A stretch of DNA of 64,000 nt from Patagioenas fasciata (lineage: Eukaryota; Chordata; Aves; Columbiformes; Columbidae), in NCBI RefSeq assembly GCF_037038585.1, contig NC_092523.1, positions 47,571,501-47,635,500 on the forward strand, written 5' to 3'. This document shows, piece after piece, positions 47,101-60,400 of the stretch. Made by a program: the position numbers and the translations under genes. Each line of letters opens with the position of its first letter. The first letter of the stretch is position 1. The notes beneath the pieces are model-generated. The model was not told where the DNA came from, made no database searches, and was given only the letters and a program-made list of their open reading frames with translations.

Positions 47101-47977
47101 CTAGTATCCTCTTATTTCTTGTCTTTAAATTGGTGCATCTCATCTTTAAACCACCCCCGAGGTATGCAGTCCTCTGACTGCAAATACCTTGCAATCATAC
47201 CTATACACTATGATTAAATGTTTTGTGGACCTATATGGAAGACTCAAGAAGTGTAAGGAAATCTGGGAACTGAGATGAAGCTGGCAGAATTTTCCAGTTC
47301 ATCTGCTGGCATATAACATTTAATTTATCTTCTACAAAAAAAACCACTGATTTCCCATTGCCAAATAGCATGGCTGCAAACGAACACCGTCCCTCTGCAG
47401 TCATTGATTGCAGAGGCTGCTGCATCCAGATTTCCAGTTGTGCAGCCAGATGGCTCCAAGTGAGCTGCCCTGTTGCTGAACCAGTATGGGCTGGGAGAAA
47501 GGAGGGGTATTGGAGGAGAAAACCAAAAGGTTGATTCAGAGAGAATTTCACCTGAAGTAGCCTCTCTGGCTACAGTCCCGTTTCTCAGCTAGGAAAAGGA
47601 AGATTGGGCGAGAGGACATGACCATGCAAGCCCACAAGGACAAACGCCGCCTGCAGAAGTCCAGGACAACAGGAGTGTTATCCAAAGCTTAGGCAGCAGC
47701 ATATCACCACCAGAAGTCCCTTCCTTCACAGGAAAAAGAAAGATTTCTTCTCTAACATACAAAATGTCACAACTTCCAGTGAGCATCCAATTACCGCAGT
47801 GCTGGTGGAACTAGACTCTGCTATAAAGGAGAAGGCAATGTGCCAGCTCCTACAGCCTGACAACTCAAGGATAATTTCTGCTGGATTCGATCAGCTGAGG
47901 TTCACAGATAGGCCACGTGACACATTGCTGCTTACCAAACATCAAAAGAGTTATTTCTTCCTGTTGATTTAAAGTCT
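44181..47977. other. Intergenic sequence, no gene recognised
   Basis: About 3.8 kb. A GC-richer portion at about 46,120-46,720 contains several overlapping frames on both strands (85-100 codons), none with a recognisable domain or convincing start and splice context. No RNA gene or clear repeat is seen. Confidence 0.65.
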
Positions 47978-48052
47978 AGATGGCCTGGGGGTTGGACTAG
48001 ATGACCTTTGGAGGTCCCTTTCAATGTAAACTATTCAGTGATCCTATGATCC
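47978..48052 (+). mobile_element. CR1 LINE 3' terminus (short)
   Basis: 'ggcctgggggttggactagatgacctttggaggtccctttcaatgtaaactattcagtgatcctatgatc' matches the sense 3' end of CR1, with the degenerate 8-bp terminal repeats (ttcagtga, tcctatga) visible. It is about 75 bp and heavily 5'-truncated. This copy is in plus orientation, unlike the other two CR1 tails. Confidence 0.88.
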
Positions 48053-51000
48053 CTCTGGAAGATTCATCAGCAGTAATACAGAAGGAATCTAAAACAAATC
48101 TGGGCCTCCCTCCTTCAGTGAGAAAGGGATATTTTTCTCCCAAGATCACTATGATGTTCCACTGTCATTCAGAAAACTCAGATTCCCTGGCTTTGACTGG
48201 TCATTTGGCAAGGAGACATGAGTTGTTTAGTTATCTCCCAAGGAGCAGCAAAATGACAGTGGAGTGTGCATTTGGAAGGCTGAAAGGCAGCATCTAATGA
48301 CAAGTCTGTAAGCTGCTGAGCAAAATCTGCTTCCTGTGATAACTGCTTGCTGCTTTTTGAATATTACCTGTGAAGTCAGAGACTGATCTTCACCCACAGA
48401 GGCAAAGACAAGAAGGACAGTAATTGCATAAGTACCATTGCAGATTCTCCTTACCCTGGATCCAGGGAAGGACTTGCTAAAAGGCAATGCACAAACTAGT
48501 AAGACACACAGTGCTGTTATACATCAGACTAGTCTACACCCAAGATGACCTGGAAGGGCAGCAGCATCAGCACAAACACTTTCAAAAGCCTGCACTGCCT
48601 TGCACTATGAATGCAAGCCTAAAATCAGGTCAGTTTTTGACTGCAATAAACAACTATTTATCTAGACTGTCAGATGTCAGAAAGATCCTCTCAGACTACA
48701 GGGTTTTATTAGATGAGTATGTAACAAATGAAATGTACCAAGGCTTGATAGAAAGACCCTGGTCTCTGCTTCAGCTGAATCCAGGGAACTTTCATAAGTT
48801 TTGGTCCAAATGTCACATATACACTGCAATAAAACAATATTCGTTTCTCTAATAGCACTTGGCACTCCAGTGTCTTCAGCTGGGGATATATAATGTAAGT
48901 TTTGCAGGATGTAGAAAGTGAAAGAACAGAATGACCAGTACTGGTTCTGACTTTCCCTTCAAAGGTTGCTGAGGTCAAGATCTGCAGGGTGTGGTAGTGT
49001 TCCAAACCCAATTTTGATCCTTTCAGGCTACTGCGATGACACAAAAGTCTCAGAGTGTCAGTTCTAAGCATGCTCTTCAACTCTTGCCATGATCAGGGCT
49101 CCCATGTTCAGAATAGAAGACAGCTGCTATCAAGCTGGCAGAGAACTGACACAGGGTAAGTGCAACGTCTGCTGCGCCTCACAGAAAAAAATCATTTTCA
49201 GTTTAACCAAAAGCATTGAGCAAGGAAAAATACAATGGTGTGTGACATCATGTAAAATAGTAGCACAAGTCCTTGGATTGCACTACTGCATATGCTGAAA
49301 ACAGCAAACATAAAAGCCATGAATCCAGTAATAAGGGACAGGATTGTAATTCTACAAGGGCCAGGTGAAGGGCAGGTTATGGACAACAAGGAGCAATCCA
49401 ATTTGGTTACACTAGCTAAGGTAAAATTTACTATGGCTATCAATCCTCATGCTTTAAGGCATAAACTGAGCACCATCTGGGGCCAGAAAGAAATTTCCCT
49501 CTGTGGTACAGTATAACACAATTGGCTGTGTGTATTTCTTCCTCTGAATCACCACATATTGGCTACTGTCAGAGACAGGATACAAGGCTGCACAGATCAC
49601 TGATCTGTTCCACAGCAGCAATTTCTATGTTGTTCATTTTCTTCACAGCCCTTCCAGATTACAATAATGTTATTAACACTGCAGCAGTAATTTTCCCAAT
49701 ATAGAGTAATAGTTTCTCTAATTCTGAAACAAACACCGATAGCAACTTAAATTATTCCAACAACTAATCAAAAGCACTAGTCTACATTTTTATGAGATCT
49801 GAGTGATTTACTAGTTCTGTTTTGGAAAAAGAATCTCACAGTCTAATTACTTGTATTTTTAAATTACACATAGAGCATATTATCTAGCATTCGATTTAAC
49901 AATAGCAATAGTATGAAGAAAATACAGCAATGATGTTTAAAAAAGGAACTTAGAATTCAGCTTTGAATTTTTTTTTAAGGAAAAGATGTAAGTACTGTCT
50001 TCCTGACTGAGATTTATTAACACTCCCCCTTTCCATTATCTGAATATCTCACTTGCCCTAAAGCACATCTGTAAAGACAGTGAGAGACTGCATGCGTTTT
50101 CTATATCCATAAATTACAGATGTTGCTCTGAGCTACTCATCTATCAAGACAATTTTCCATAAGAGTAAGACCAACCTGAAAAGTACCCATCTAACGGATA
50201 GTACAGAAAATAATTAGTAAAAGCACACAGTCTGCAGACCTAATTTGTTTTATTGGGAACATTCTCTACCCAAAGCTTTATAATAGGGTATGACAGAACA
50301 CAAGGAAGCAATTCAAGGCCCAAACAACACTTGTGGGTATAAAAACAAAGATCTTGAGGCATCAGTAACATGTCAGTGTGTACACAAATAGCCATAACAA
50401 ACTCAGTGAAGAGGATATAGGTAATTCCCTGTCACCTTCTGTGTTGAATGACTTCTGTTAGGTCGTATTTTCCAACTAGTAACATTATGTCATGTGTTTT
50501 ACAGGTTAGCACATCTGTTGTATCTTGCCTACATACACTTGCCTCGTGATATTCAGTTCCATGAAGCACACTGTGTGCATAATGAAAGAATAGAAGACCC
50601 ATACCTAACATAATGTGTGATTATCCTATTGCTGAAGTGTATAAAACAAAAGGCAAATTGCGAAGAAAGCATAAGCAGAAGTTCTACAAAAAAGAGTCTA
50701 CCATCACAGAGCCCAGTTGTTGTATCTTACCCTTTCTACTTCCATAGATAATTGAAAAATAAATAAATGCTGAGGAAGCAGATAACAAGATTAAGAAGAG
50801 AGAGCTTTTTCTAGGTTGCACAAAATACAGAACATGACTTAACCGAACAGAAAGAGGGGAAAACTGTACTTGTGGGAGATAAAAGAAGGACACGCACTTG
50901 AAAACTTAATGTCAATCATTTGCTTATCCTAAACAAAAGACAAATACCATATTACTACCTTTAGAGCTGGGTGAAAGAAAAAAAAAAGACAGCTTTCATG

Positions 51001-54000
51001 TGTAGAAAACTGTCCCTTCTTCAGTGCAATTTGCATTTCAGAAATAATAAAATACCCTTGGTTCCCCTGGGTTCTCTCTTGTACGATTTCTGCAAAAGCC
51101 ACAGTTTCCCTTTGTTTTGTAAGGTATTTTTGTGAAGATAAAATGACAGGCTTCTAAGCCTACAAGACAAGTTGTTGGTTTTCTTTCCTCCTCACCAAAA
51201 CATAAATCTTTGGTGGAAAGAAGAGTATTTCAAGTCTGTTCTGACTTACGCAAATAGAACAGAAAACGATATGGGAGTAGATGTAACACATGATACAACA
51301 ATACTTTAGGCTTGATTTCCTCACAGTAAAATCAAGAATGTCTTATGAAACTAGGGAAGGAAAAGGAAACACATTAGAGTAGAAAAGATTAACAGTCACT
51401 TTTCATAAAAATTATTGCTAGCTAGAAAACAAGCGTTGTATATCAATGGTTCCATCTCACAGCCCCAAGAAGCCTACCTAAAATTTCTCGACCACCCACA
51501 TTGCACCCAGTAGGCAAGCCTTTCAAAACTGGGTGCCTGTCAGACTTATATCTGCATGTAGGTATTTACACAAGTGCCCTGATTTTCTTAAATGCTGAGC
51601 ACCTCTGCAGATCAAAACAAGAACTGCTTGGTACCCTGTACGAAAAAAAAAGAAAAAGGAAAAAAAAAAAAGGAAAAATTGCACTTATTTGGAAGCCTAA
51701 CTTTTAAACTTCACTTGTAAAAAATTTCTTAGTTTGTATCATTACAGTTAAAAGACTGAAAGAGACCCCTTTGGAGTTTATTTGTGCAACTCTTAATAGG
51801 CTGCAAGAATACCTGCTGGAAAGAGACAGGCATGGTTCAAACAGGAGCGCATTTTTCCCACAACAGTATCCCTAGTCCTTGTACACATGGGGAACAAGAG
51901 ACCACAGCTAGAATCGTACCTAGTTTTCTGCAAATCAGTGCCAATAAGATATAGGGCACACTCCCCAAATAAGCATTTTATATGTTTAACGGTGCAACTG
52001 ATTTACTTTAAGCCTTCTACTTAAAACATCACTGTTTCTCACACAGATGAACCACTGCTCTTTACACTTCCAATACCATCAGTCTAGAAAGTGGAAGGAC
52101 TCTGACCACTACATATTTTGTACCACAACAACACAACCTTTAGCTTGTCAGTGCAAACAGAAAAAAGAAAACAAGCTTCCTTCTTTTTTCTTTTTGTTTT
52201 TTTGCATAGCAAGTAGATTTCACAAGAAGGTTAGTAATGAAACAGTAAAAAAAGATTTACAGGATTAAAGTCAAAACCTAGAAAGGCAGTAAGTTATCTA
52301 GTGTAAACACAAATAAATTGAGGGCAGTTTAAGTGAGGCAATATCTTTGATCCCCTGTCTCTCATCACCAGTGAAATCTGAGAAAACACACAGAAATATG
52401 TTGTGTGCATTCTCAGGAAACTGAAACATAGTTAATTGAGAAACAGAATTTTGCCTTTTGATCCTTCTAATAATTCTCCCTTTTTCTCATTGACATGTAC
52501 ACAGAGCAATAAGAGAATGAAGGGTTTAGGTCACTGTTGCTCAAGGCATTCTTTTCCACAATCTTTCCCACCCACAGTGCTATGGAGAGCTTGCAGCTCT
52601 TGTCTGTCCTCACTACGTATGATCCTTCTCATGCACACACCAGGACTTACAAATTAGGAACGTGATTGACCTGGCAACAAGATGTTCATTTCCTAATTCT
52701 TCCACCATTTCTTCTAATAACATTAGTCTCAGCTAAGTAGAGAACAGTTCTGACATTACACAATTTTGGACATGTCTAGCTCTACCAAGTGCAAATAGCA
52801 ATCCCCAAACCACTCCATGTTGTGAGATACATTTCGCTATCAAGACTGTGTTTCTATCAAACAGGAAAATAGACCATGATAATCAAAACCTGCTATCTAA
52901 CTTAAATAATTCAGTATTACCTTAGGACGGGTTTTCCCCAGTTTGCTTACTAGAATCAGAAGGATTGAAAATTATGCCCTGCAAAGAAGCTCCTGGGCAG
53001 ACAGCGGTCTTGCGAGAGGAAGGAAAAAAAAGGACGCTTAGACCAGGGAAAGCAAGAGACTTGTCCAGGATGGACTGATGCCTGAGAAATCTTTGGTCAA
53101 AATAAATGTCCAAAGGGACTGATGTGATAGTGATCTGTGTAATGGAAGACCTCATTCCATGTCTCCCAGCACTGAAAAATAAGAGGAACACTGGGATCTG
53201 AAAGTCACGACTTGGGAGGCCTAACCCGAGGAAAACTTACAAGGCCTTGACTTTTCAGAGAGTCTGATCCGCATCATCTGAAATGTAAGCCCATATTTAA
53301 CCAAGCTCCTGAAAAACACAACTAAGCGGGAAGGAGAGCTCCTGTTCCCATTCTGCTATGACAATTATTTTTCTCAGATTCTGTATCTATGACATTCCTC
53401 TAACCTTTTTGTATAGCTCTAATGATCCAATTGAATTTGCCATATGATTCAATGGTCTCTGTGAGAAAGCATCAAGTTGCAGTTAGTTGTACCATAAGCA
53501 GTCTGTGCCACATTCCGAATTTAATTTCTACAAGTAAGTGGCACTGTAGATAAGCTCTGATCTCTATCACAAGTGCAACCCGTCTCACCAGACATTCAAA
53601 CCTCTCCAGCATATCTCTGCAAGATTTTGTAGACAAAACCACAATACACAGTGTGACTCTTCTTAATAAATACAACTGTAATCCTCCAAGGCTGTTTGTG
53701 CCAGCTACTGTTCTGGGTGCCTACACAGTAGCACAGCACCAGCATCTAACTTTATACAAAGTAAGAGGATTCTGTCCTTTCTGGCACAAAGTACTTAATC
53801 AGAATAACCATTTTATTCTGTTTGATTACCCCCCCTGACGTTTTGCAGCTATAGCAGGTTGTCAAGCATATTTTAAGTATACCTAGCAAAGAAGTGTAAA
53901 ATCCAACAACATATATTCCATTAAAATGAAATTTTGCATCACTAGGTTTTTGTAAACGTAGAATATTAAAAGACAGCTAATTTGAAGGAAGTGTTTGCCA

Positions 54001-57000
54001 GTAAAAGCTGGAACACAGCTACAAAGCTACAGTATACAAGGATTTTAACGGCTATGAAATGTTTGGTACTCTGGTAAAATTAGTTAATAGACTAATTTTT
54101 CCTCTCTAGGGGCATACACTCAAAACCCTGCAGGTGTGAGACCTGAGTGCAGGAGTATGCTTGTCCACACCTGAAGCCATTTGCCCACCACACAGGATGA
54201 GCAGCACCGCACTGTTTAGGAGCACTGAGGAACAGTGTGCCTGTAAATCAGGATTTTAAGTAGTATCAGCAGCATACTGTGATGAATGTGCACCACATCA
54301 GTTCACACTCCTGCCTGCCTCTAGACTGCAGCGTCTGTTCTTCTCACGGATCATGATTGAATTTGATGGCTATAACCTCCAGAGCCTCCTCCCTCCAGCA
54401 TTGCTTCACACCTGAACAAACTCAAGTGCAAAATGCTTCCGCTCCGATTTGGTAGCAGTTAGACTACTGCTTTTACAGGCTATAAACAACATGCAAGACA
54501 GCAAATGCTTAAGCTCTGTATGTAGCGACTCAGTAGGCCCATAGCAACTACATAAAAACATGTTTAATTTTTACTTTAGCAACATTACTTTTACCTCAGT
54601 ATCTACCAGACTACCCACTGGCTCCCTTGCTAGGTAGAGCTTTCCAAATAAGGCATGATGCTGGCAATAAGTTGACATATTATCAAAAAGAAATAATCTG
54701 TAAGAATTAATCCAAGATGTTCACATTACACAGAAATTGTTAATTGATAAAGAAAATCTAAACTGGTAATTACAGGTCCAGTCCTAAACTGGTTTGATAA
54801 AGAACTGCAGTATAATTATTTTCTTGTAGCACAAAAATACATCTTAAGGTTCTTGTCAGTCCAGAAGCAACCAATACGGAAAAAAAATTCGCAGATACCC
54901 AACCACCCTTTTATGGGCAGAAGAAAGTTACGTTCTCTGTACACCATGGACCTAGGACATACCAACACACAATCTGGAAATATTGCTGGGCCTTATTTAT
55001 ATCAAACATTGCTAAAGTGACAAAAAGATGTTCGACCAACAAGCATAACCAGTCCTTTCCCAACATAACACTGGTGTTGGGACTGTCTCCTCAGCACCTT
55101 TATGGTCATTTTAGCAGCAGCCAATGTTAGCACACAGGTACAAAAATAACTTTTTATTCAGCTGATTCAGGCACGGAGGCAGGGTTTGTAAAAACGCCTG
55201 GAGGGCTTCCTAGCAGCCAAAACAGTTGCCTGGCTATATTAGTTGCCAGCAGGAGTGTCTAAGGATGGGGGGGCAGGTAAATCTAGGACAGCACTTCTGG
55301 TATCCCCAACATTGCCCCGTGCATTCTGTCCTTCGAATGCTCCACAGGTTCACTCACATGCTGTGCAAACAGTGCTGTCACTCTCCACAGCCCCACTTAT
55401 CCTATACACTCTATCAAGCAGGTATTTACAGCCTTTGGGGTTCACTTTAGAATTCTTGCATTCCTGTTTTAAGGCTAGACAGGACTTACAGGTTGTCTAG
55501 GCAAAAACTTCTGCTGCTTCCCAGGGACAAAGTGTATGTCAGATGTGAGACCCAGAAATGCACAGTGCTCACGATGTCCTCCCACCAGCTAGAGCACAGG
55601 TGCATTCACTGTGAATACATTTGCAATAATTCTGAGTGACCAGACATGGTCATTGTCACCTCTGAGCAAGTCTTTTCCTGGCTCAGCACACTAAGGAATG
55701 GTGGATTGCTGCTGCCACACCAGAGATTCAAGATGCTCCTACCACTGCTGACTGGGGGAGTAGGTGCTGCTGCACTGAAACTTCCCTTTCCAGCAAGAGC
55801 CCCTTCCTCATTGCTCTCCTCATGCCTTCCCAGTCACCATCCAATGCTGCTTGTCAGACTGAACAAGCAAAGGAGGGAGCATGCCACCCCCTCAGCTGCA
55901 TTTCTTCATGACACTGCTCCCTTTCTCCTCCAGGGAAAATAAAGCAGTCAATGGGATACAAGCATCCCATGGGCTCTCAGTTGAGCCACACTGGCCTTCT
56001 CACCTTGTTAGGGAAGAAGATGATACAGCTGTTCCCCCCAACACCTGTTTTTATTCAGATGTGGGGAAGAAAACTGGTAATCAGAAACATGGATCTCTGC
56101 TGGGTGAGAGAAATAAATTCAAACATGCTTTTACCCAATTCACCTTCTTCTGTATGTCCTCAGAAAAATCAAAGGACAATGATTTCTACAGATTCAAGTT
56201 GGTTATTACAATACTCTTGAACCACTGCTGAAGTTTCTGACAACAGAAACTTCTCGCTTTTTCCCATGGCCGCCCCAGGCGATTCTCCATTGCTCTCTGG
56301 AATCCCTGCTCCTGACCAGCAGAAGCTCCTGCTGAATGCAGACCACCAACTATAGAAAAGTGCCCAGGTCAGGAAGCAGTCCTTCCAAAATACTACTAGT
56401 TAGCAACAGACTGTTCAGAGTTAGTTAACTTTCATAGCAGAAGATATTTTCACTTGGTCAATCACTATCTGACTGCAGCTAACCACATAATCCTTTAGTA
56501 TTATCTGTCCTTAAGAAAATAATTTCTTTGAACAAGGTAGCCATCACTATCTGTAAATTTACTATTTTAGCATGGCATTTCTTTCACAGTTTTTCTACTT
56601 AAAGATTTTTACAGAATTTCTTGGGGGAAGGGAGGGGCAGAGTACTGACCATGCACCCGTTCCCCAGAGGTTCATAAATAGTCTCCATGCCTCCTACAAT
56701 CTCCACATTCAAGATGTAGAATTTGAACAAAGTTTGGGGTAAGAGTTTCTTTGTAACTTAGCCCTAAAGATGGCCTTTTTAATAGACATAAAATCTGCAA
56801 AAGTAATAGATGAATTAAAATGCTTAAAGGCTGGTTTGCATTTTACTGTGTTCCACAGGGACCGGGTGGTTTTACATCCTCTACCTACACTTTTACTGAA
56901 GGTGGTCTAGAATTTTCATTTCACTCAATGCACAGCTTTTATCTGTGCTCTTCCCAAAACCACATCCACTATATGAGGAAGTTAGATTGTATTAACTTGA

Positions 57001-57804
57001 TTCTGAGATGTTAAATAATTGTCTGGGAAAGGCAAGCCTCTATGAAGTTACACAGATTATTCTGTAGCATCAGTAACAGACTACTATGTAATCCCTCAGT
57101 ATTGGCTCCTGTTCACATTTTATTTTCAAATAAACCATGTTTTATAGAGACATTGGGACCAGAGATTTAGAACAGCTTTGTGCAACATTTTTGTTAGGGA
57201 AGTTAACACCTTGGTGCTTGCTTTGTGCAGCTTTGGATTAGAAATCTCTCTAGAGGAGCAGTTTGGAAGGATAGTCATTGTTTAATTAGTACTCTTCTCA
57301 ATTAGCATCTGGAGTTAAAGATCCACAAGTAGGTATACATCCAAGACATTCTCAGAAGAATTATTTACCAGTAACTGAATACGCAGAAGGTCAGAAAATT
57401 GCTCATCCTCCCTCATTTCAGCTTCTTCAGAGATTTTCTTCCTTTAAATTAGCAAAAATAAATGCAAAATAAGCAGAACTGCACACTTGTCTTCTACTTC
57501 CACACTCAAAGAGTAGAACCCAGAGGCAGCTATAAAATCACTTCTTTTTCCAGTTCCAAAACTCAACACGTACACACCTAGGAACATATGCAGGTAAGGT
57601 ACACTCTGAAAACAAAAGTAGTATCATTAACCACTAAAGGTCAATATGGTCCTACTTAGACATGCATACAGCTGGTCTGGGTATCAAAACTCTTAAGGGC
57701 CAACAGCTGCTTATAAACCTGGGAAAAACAAGATCCTGCATACAGATTTGGAAGCCCAAGCTTTGGTATCAATTCAACTATGTGGTGCCTTTCAGCTTCT
57801 AAGT
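48053..57804. other. Intergenic sequence, no gene recognised
   Basis: About 9.8 kb, A-rich on the plus strand. It contains an A-rich low-complexity run at 51,643-51,678. Open frames up to about 120 codons (for example 48,487-48,852 plus and 48,709-49,080 minus) overlap each other on opposite strands and match no family. No RNA gene or interspersed repeat is recognised. Confidence 0.65.
51643..51678. repeat. A-rich low-complexity run
   Basis: An A tract broken by single or paired G residues. No retroposon body is visible upstream. Confidence 0.85.
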
Positions 57805-57890
57805 CAGGGGTGTCAAATTCACTTTCACTGGGAGCCACATCAGCCTCATGGTTGGCTGAATGTAATTTTTGGGCTGTATAAACTATATAT
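57805..57890 (+). mobile_element. Truncated second copy of the hAT MITE
   Basis: 'caggggtgtcaaattcac', 'gccacatcagcctcatggttg', and 'ggctgaatgtaatttttgggctgtat' match the left arm and part of the loop of the element at 36,082. There is a deletion of about 10 bases around 'ccttcaaag'. The right arm is absent, so no target duplication can be checked. Greater divergence than expected for a young insertion suggests an old family. Confidence 0.82.
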
Positions 57891-60134
57891 ATGTCCTTTT
57901 CTAAGGAAACCACCCTCCCTAGCAGACTATGGTGCATGTCTTATTTAGTCAGCCCACAACTGCTACTTGATGAAACAGCATAAAGACAACAACAGGCAGA
58001 AACCTGTAGGGAAACTTGGGTAGAAAAAAGAAATCCTGCCTGCCACTGACCAATTATTAGCTGTTTTGAACCATTACTTCAAGGACTTTAAAGGACTCTA
58101 TTAGCTTTATTCTTTGGAGTCTTTAGGCAAAACTGAGCCAAACCACTACATTAAAAATTACAGGTCACTTATTCTTATTTGCTATTGCTTTACAACAAAT
58201 TCCTTTTTTCCTAATAACTGCAGTATAAAGGTTTGCTTATGGAGGCCTGTTTCTGCCCATGGGAAAGGCAAGCTGTTCCATACTGTTGCCATACTGTTGG
58301 GAGGAGCAATATAGCCCCAGCTCCCACTCCACCTCACCTCTGGCAAGGACAGCTATGCTGGCAACTGTTCCTGCCCTACTGAGCAAGGAAGGGGCTGCAG
58401 TACGTAGCCAGCAGTTACCTGGAAAGAGAAGTAAGGATAGGTCACATCATTGCTTCTCCCTACAACAACAATGGCTTTTCTGTCCTGGCCTTTATCCTCA
58501 GAGCAGAGAGTCACAACTTTGCCTTCACTTCTGAGATGTCTTAAGCCAGCTCTGTGTATGAATACCTGAAAGCAAGACAGTTCAAGGTAAGCATACTAAA
58601 ATAACTAACTTTTATATGCTATTAGCGCATACAAGTATACAAACAGACCAACAATTTCTAGTTGAAAATCACCTCTGGCAGAGCCAAACTCATTGTTATG
58701 CTGAGAGGAGCCACGGTGAGGACTCTTTCTCTTTAATTCACAACAAGTCTGAAGAACAAAGTCATCCAGGGAAACATCACCTCCAATATTCTTAGCAAAA
58801 TGAGTTTATGTCAGTTGTAAGTGATTTTATTTTCTGGAGAAGAGTTCTATTTGTATCATGCCAAAGACAACAGAAGGCCACAGGTATTCCTCAAGAAGGC
58901 TGGTTCTTTGTCTTCTGAAGTGAAATGAGTCAATAAGAAACTAGTCAAAAAACCAAGGAGAGTTGACTCAGTGGGGATACACACTGCAAGCTGTGTTTGT
59001 CCTATCAGGTGTCTTCCACCTGTGTAGATGTAAATTCTGTATTCCAAGTCCCAGACCACTTGCTGCCTAAGGAAATAACTCACGAGTGAGCACAGAAAGG
59101 CTGGGCAGGGGAGAAGGGGACGCCACTTGCACAGCTTTTACACTAATCCTTATCAGACCACTCTCAGGGCAGAATACGTGTTCTCTCTTGCTTTCTTAGT
59201 TGGAGTTAAGGTGCATTTACTGGGAGTTAGCTGTGGATAAGAGGAAAATAATTATAAGAGAAAAATAGTAGAAAACACTGGAAACCAGCTGGTAAGGGAA
59301 TCCAGTCTACTCTTGTATTCAGCAAACAGGAAGATTTTTTTCCCTCCCACTCACACAAATTCCCCTCCTCAAACAGCCCTCCATGGCAGCTCTCTAATTA
59401 GCAATGCTGGCACAGCTGTGGGAAGATGAGCCTACCTCTGAGTTCAGCTCTGCCCCATGGCAGAGGCATGCTGTATTACCAGTGCACCAGTTTGCTGCAG
59501 ACCATGGAACAGAAATAGATTTAATCTGAGTATATATGTATGTTTTTGTTAAACTCATTTTCCATGTACTGAATATCTCTGCAACTAGGGTAGAGCAGAC
59601 AAAAACAAAGATGGTTTCATGGGAGAAAGAGCTTTTCGTTATTAGCTATTGTGTTTAGTAGAAACAAAACCATCTATGAAAGCCCGCTATTGCAGGTGTA
59701 CACAAAGAGCCTCACACCTAAATACCAAAAGTAATGAACGTGAGAGAGATTCAGTAAAACTGCTAACATAATATTGTAATGCAACTAGGAAACAGGAATG
59801 ATTGCACATTGATTTCCACAGAATCAAAACATTAGTGTGCCAAAAATATACACAATATATTAACAATCACAATCAAGCAGGACTAGAGCCCCAAAGATCC
59901 TACACTCTAACACAAGCACATACTTGCAAATTTATCATTAAACCAAATATTTAACCTGCATGTGGGAGATTTCACCCAAGCAAGCCTAATTCTGTTTTCT
60001 TTCATTCTGGAATTTCTACTTGCTGAGAAAAAAACCTAGTACCCCAGGCCACAATTTCTGTTCTTCCCCTCTATTTCCACGTAGGCCCACCCACTTCAGC
60101 TCCTGGCCTTTTTTTTTTTTTTTAAATCCCATCC

Positions 60135-60400
60135 ATCTTGCTTGTTCCTGCCCTCCCATGCCCTTGGCCGTGTTCAATCTCAGCTCTACTTGCCCTCACC
60201 CTGCCTGATACCTCTTCTCTGACGCACCAGTCACCACCTCCTCTGCCTCTACCCTTCCAAAGACGCTCGCTTACTTTCTCTTCCACCTACCCACCCCCAA
60301 CTCCCTTTCCAGCTCCTACCCCTCGCCTCTTTGCTCTCCCCAGTTCCCCAGACCCCTTCTGGGGCTCCTGCACCCAACCTCCCCCCCCTTCATGCCATCA
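60135..60400. repeat. C-rich tract (G-rich on the minus strand)
   Basis: A run dominated by C and T, including 'cccaccccc', 'ccccagttccccagacccc' and an eight-C run near 60,380. The minus strand offers many runs of three to eight G with short spacers, able to form G-quadruplexes. The proline- and serine-rich frame at 60,138-60,497 is a translation of this low-complexity sequence, not evidence of a gene. Confidence 0.75.
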
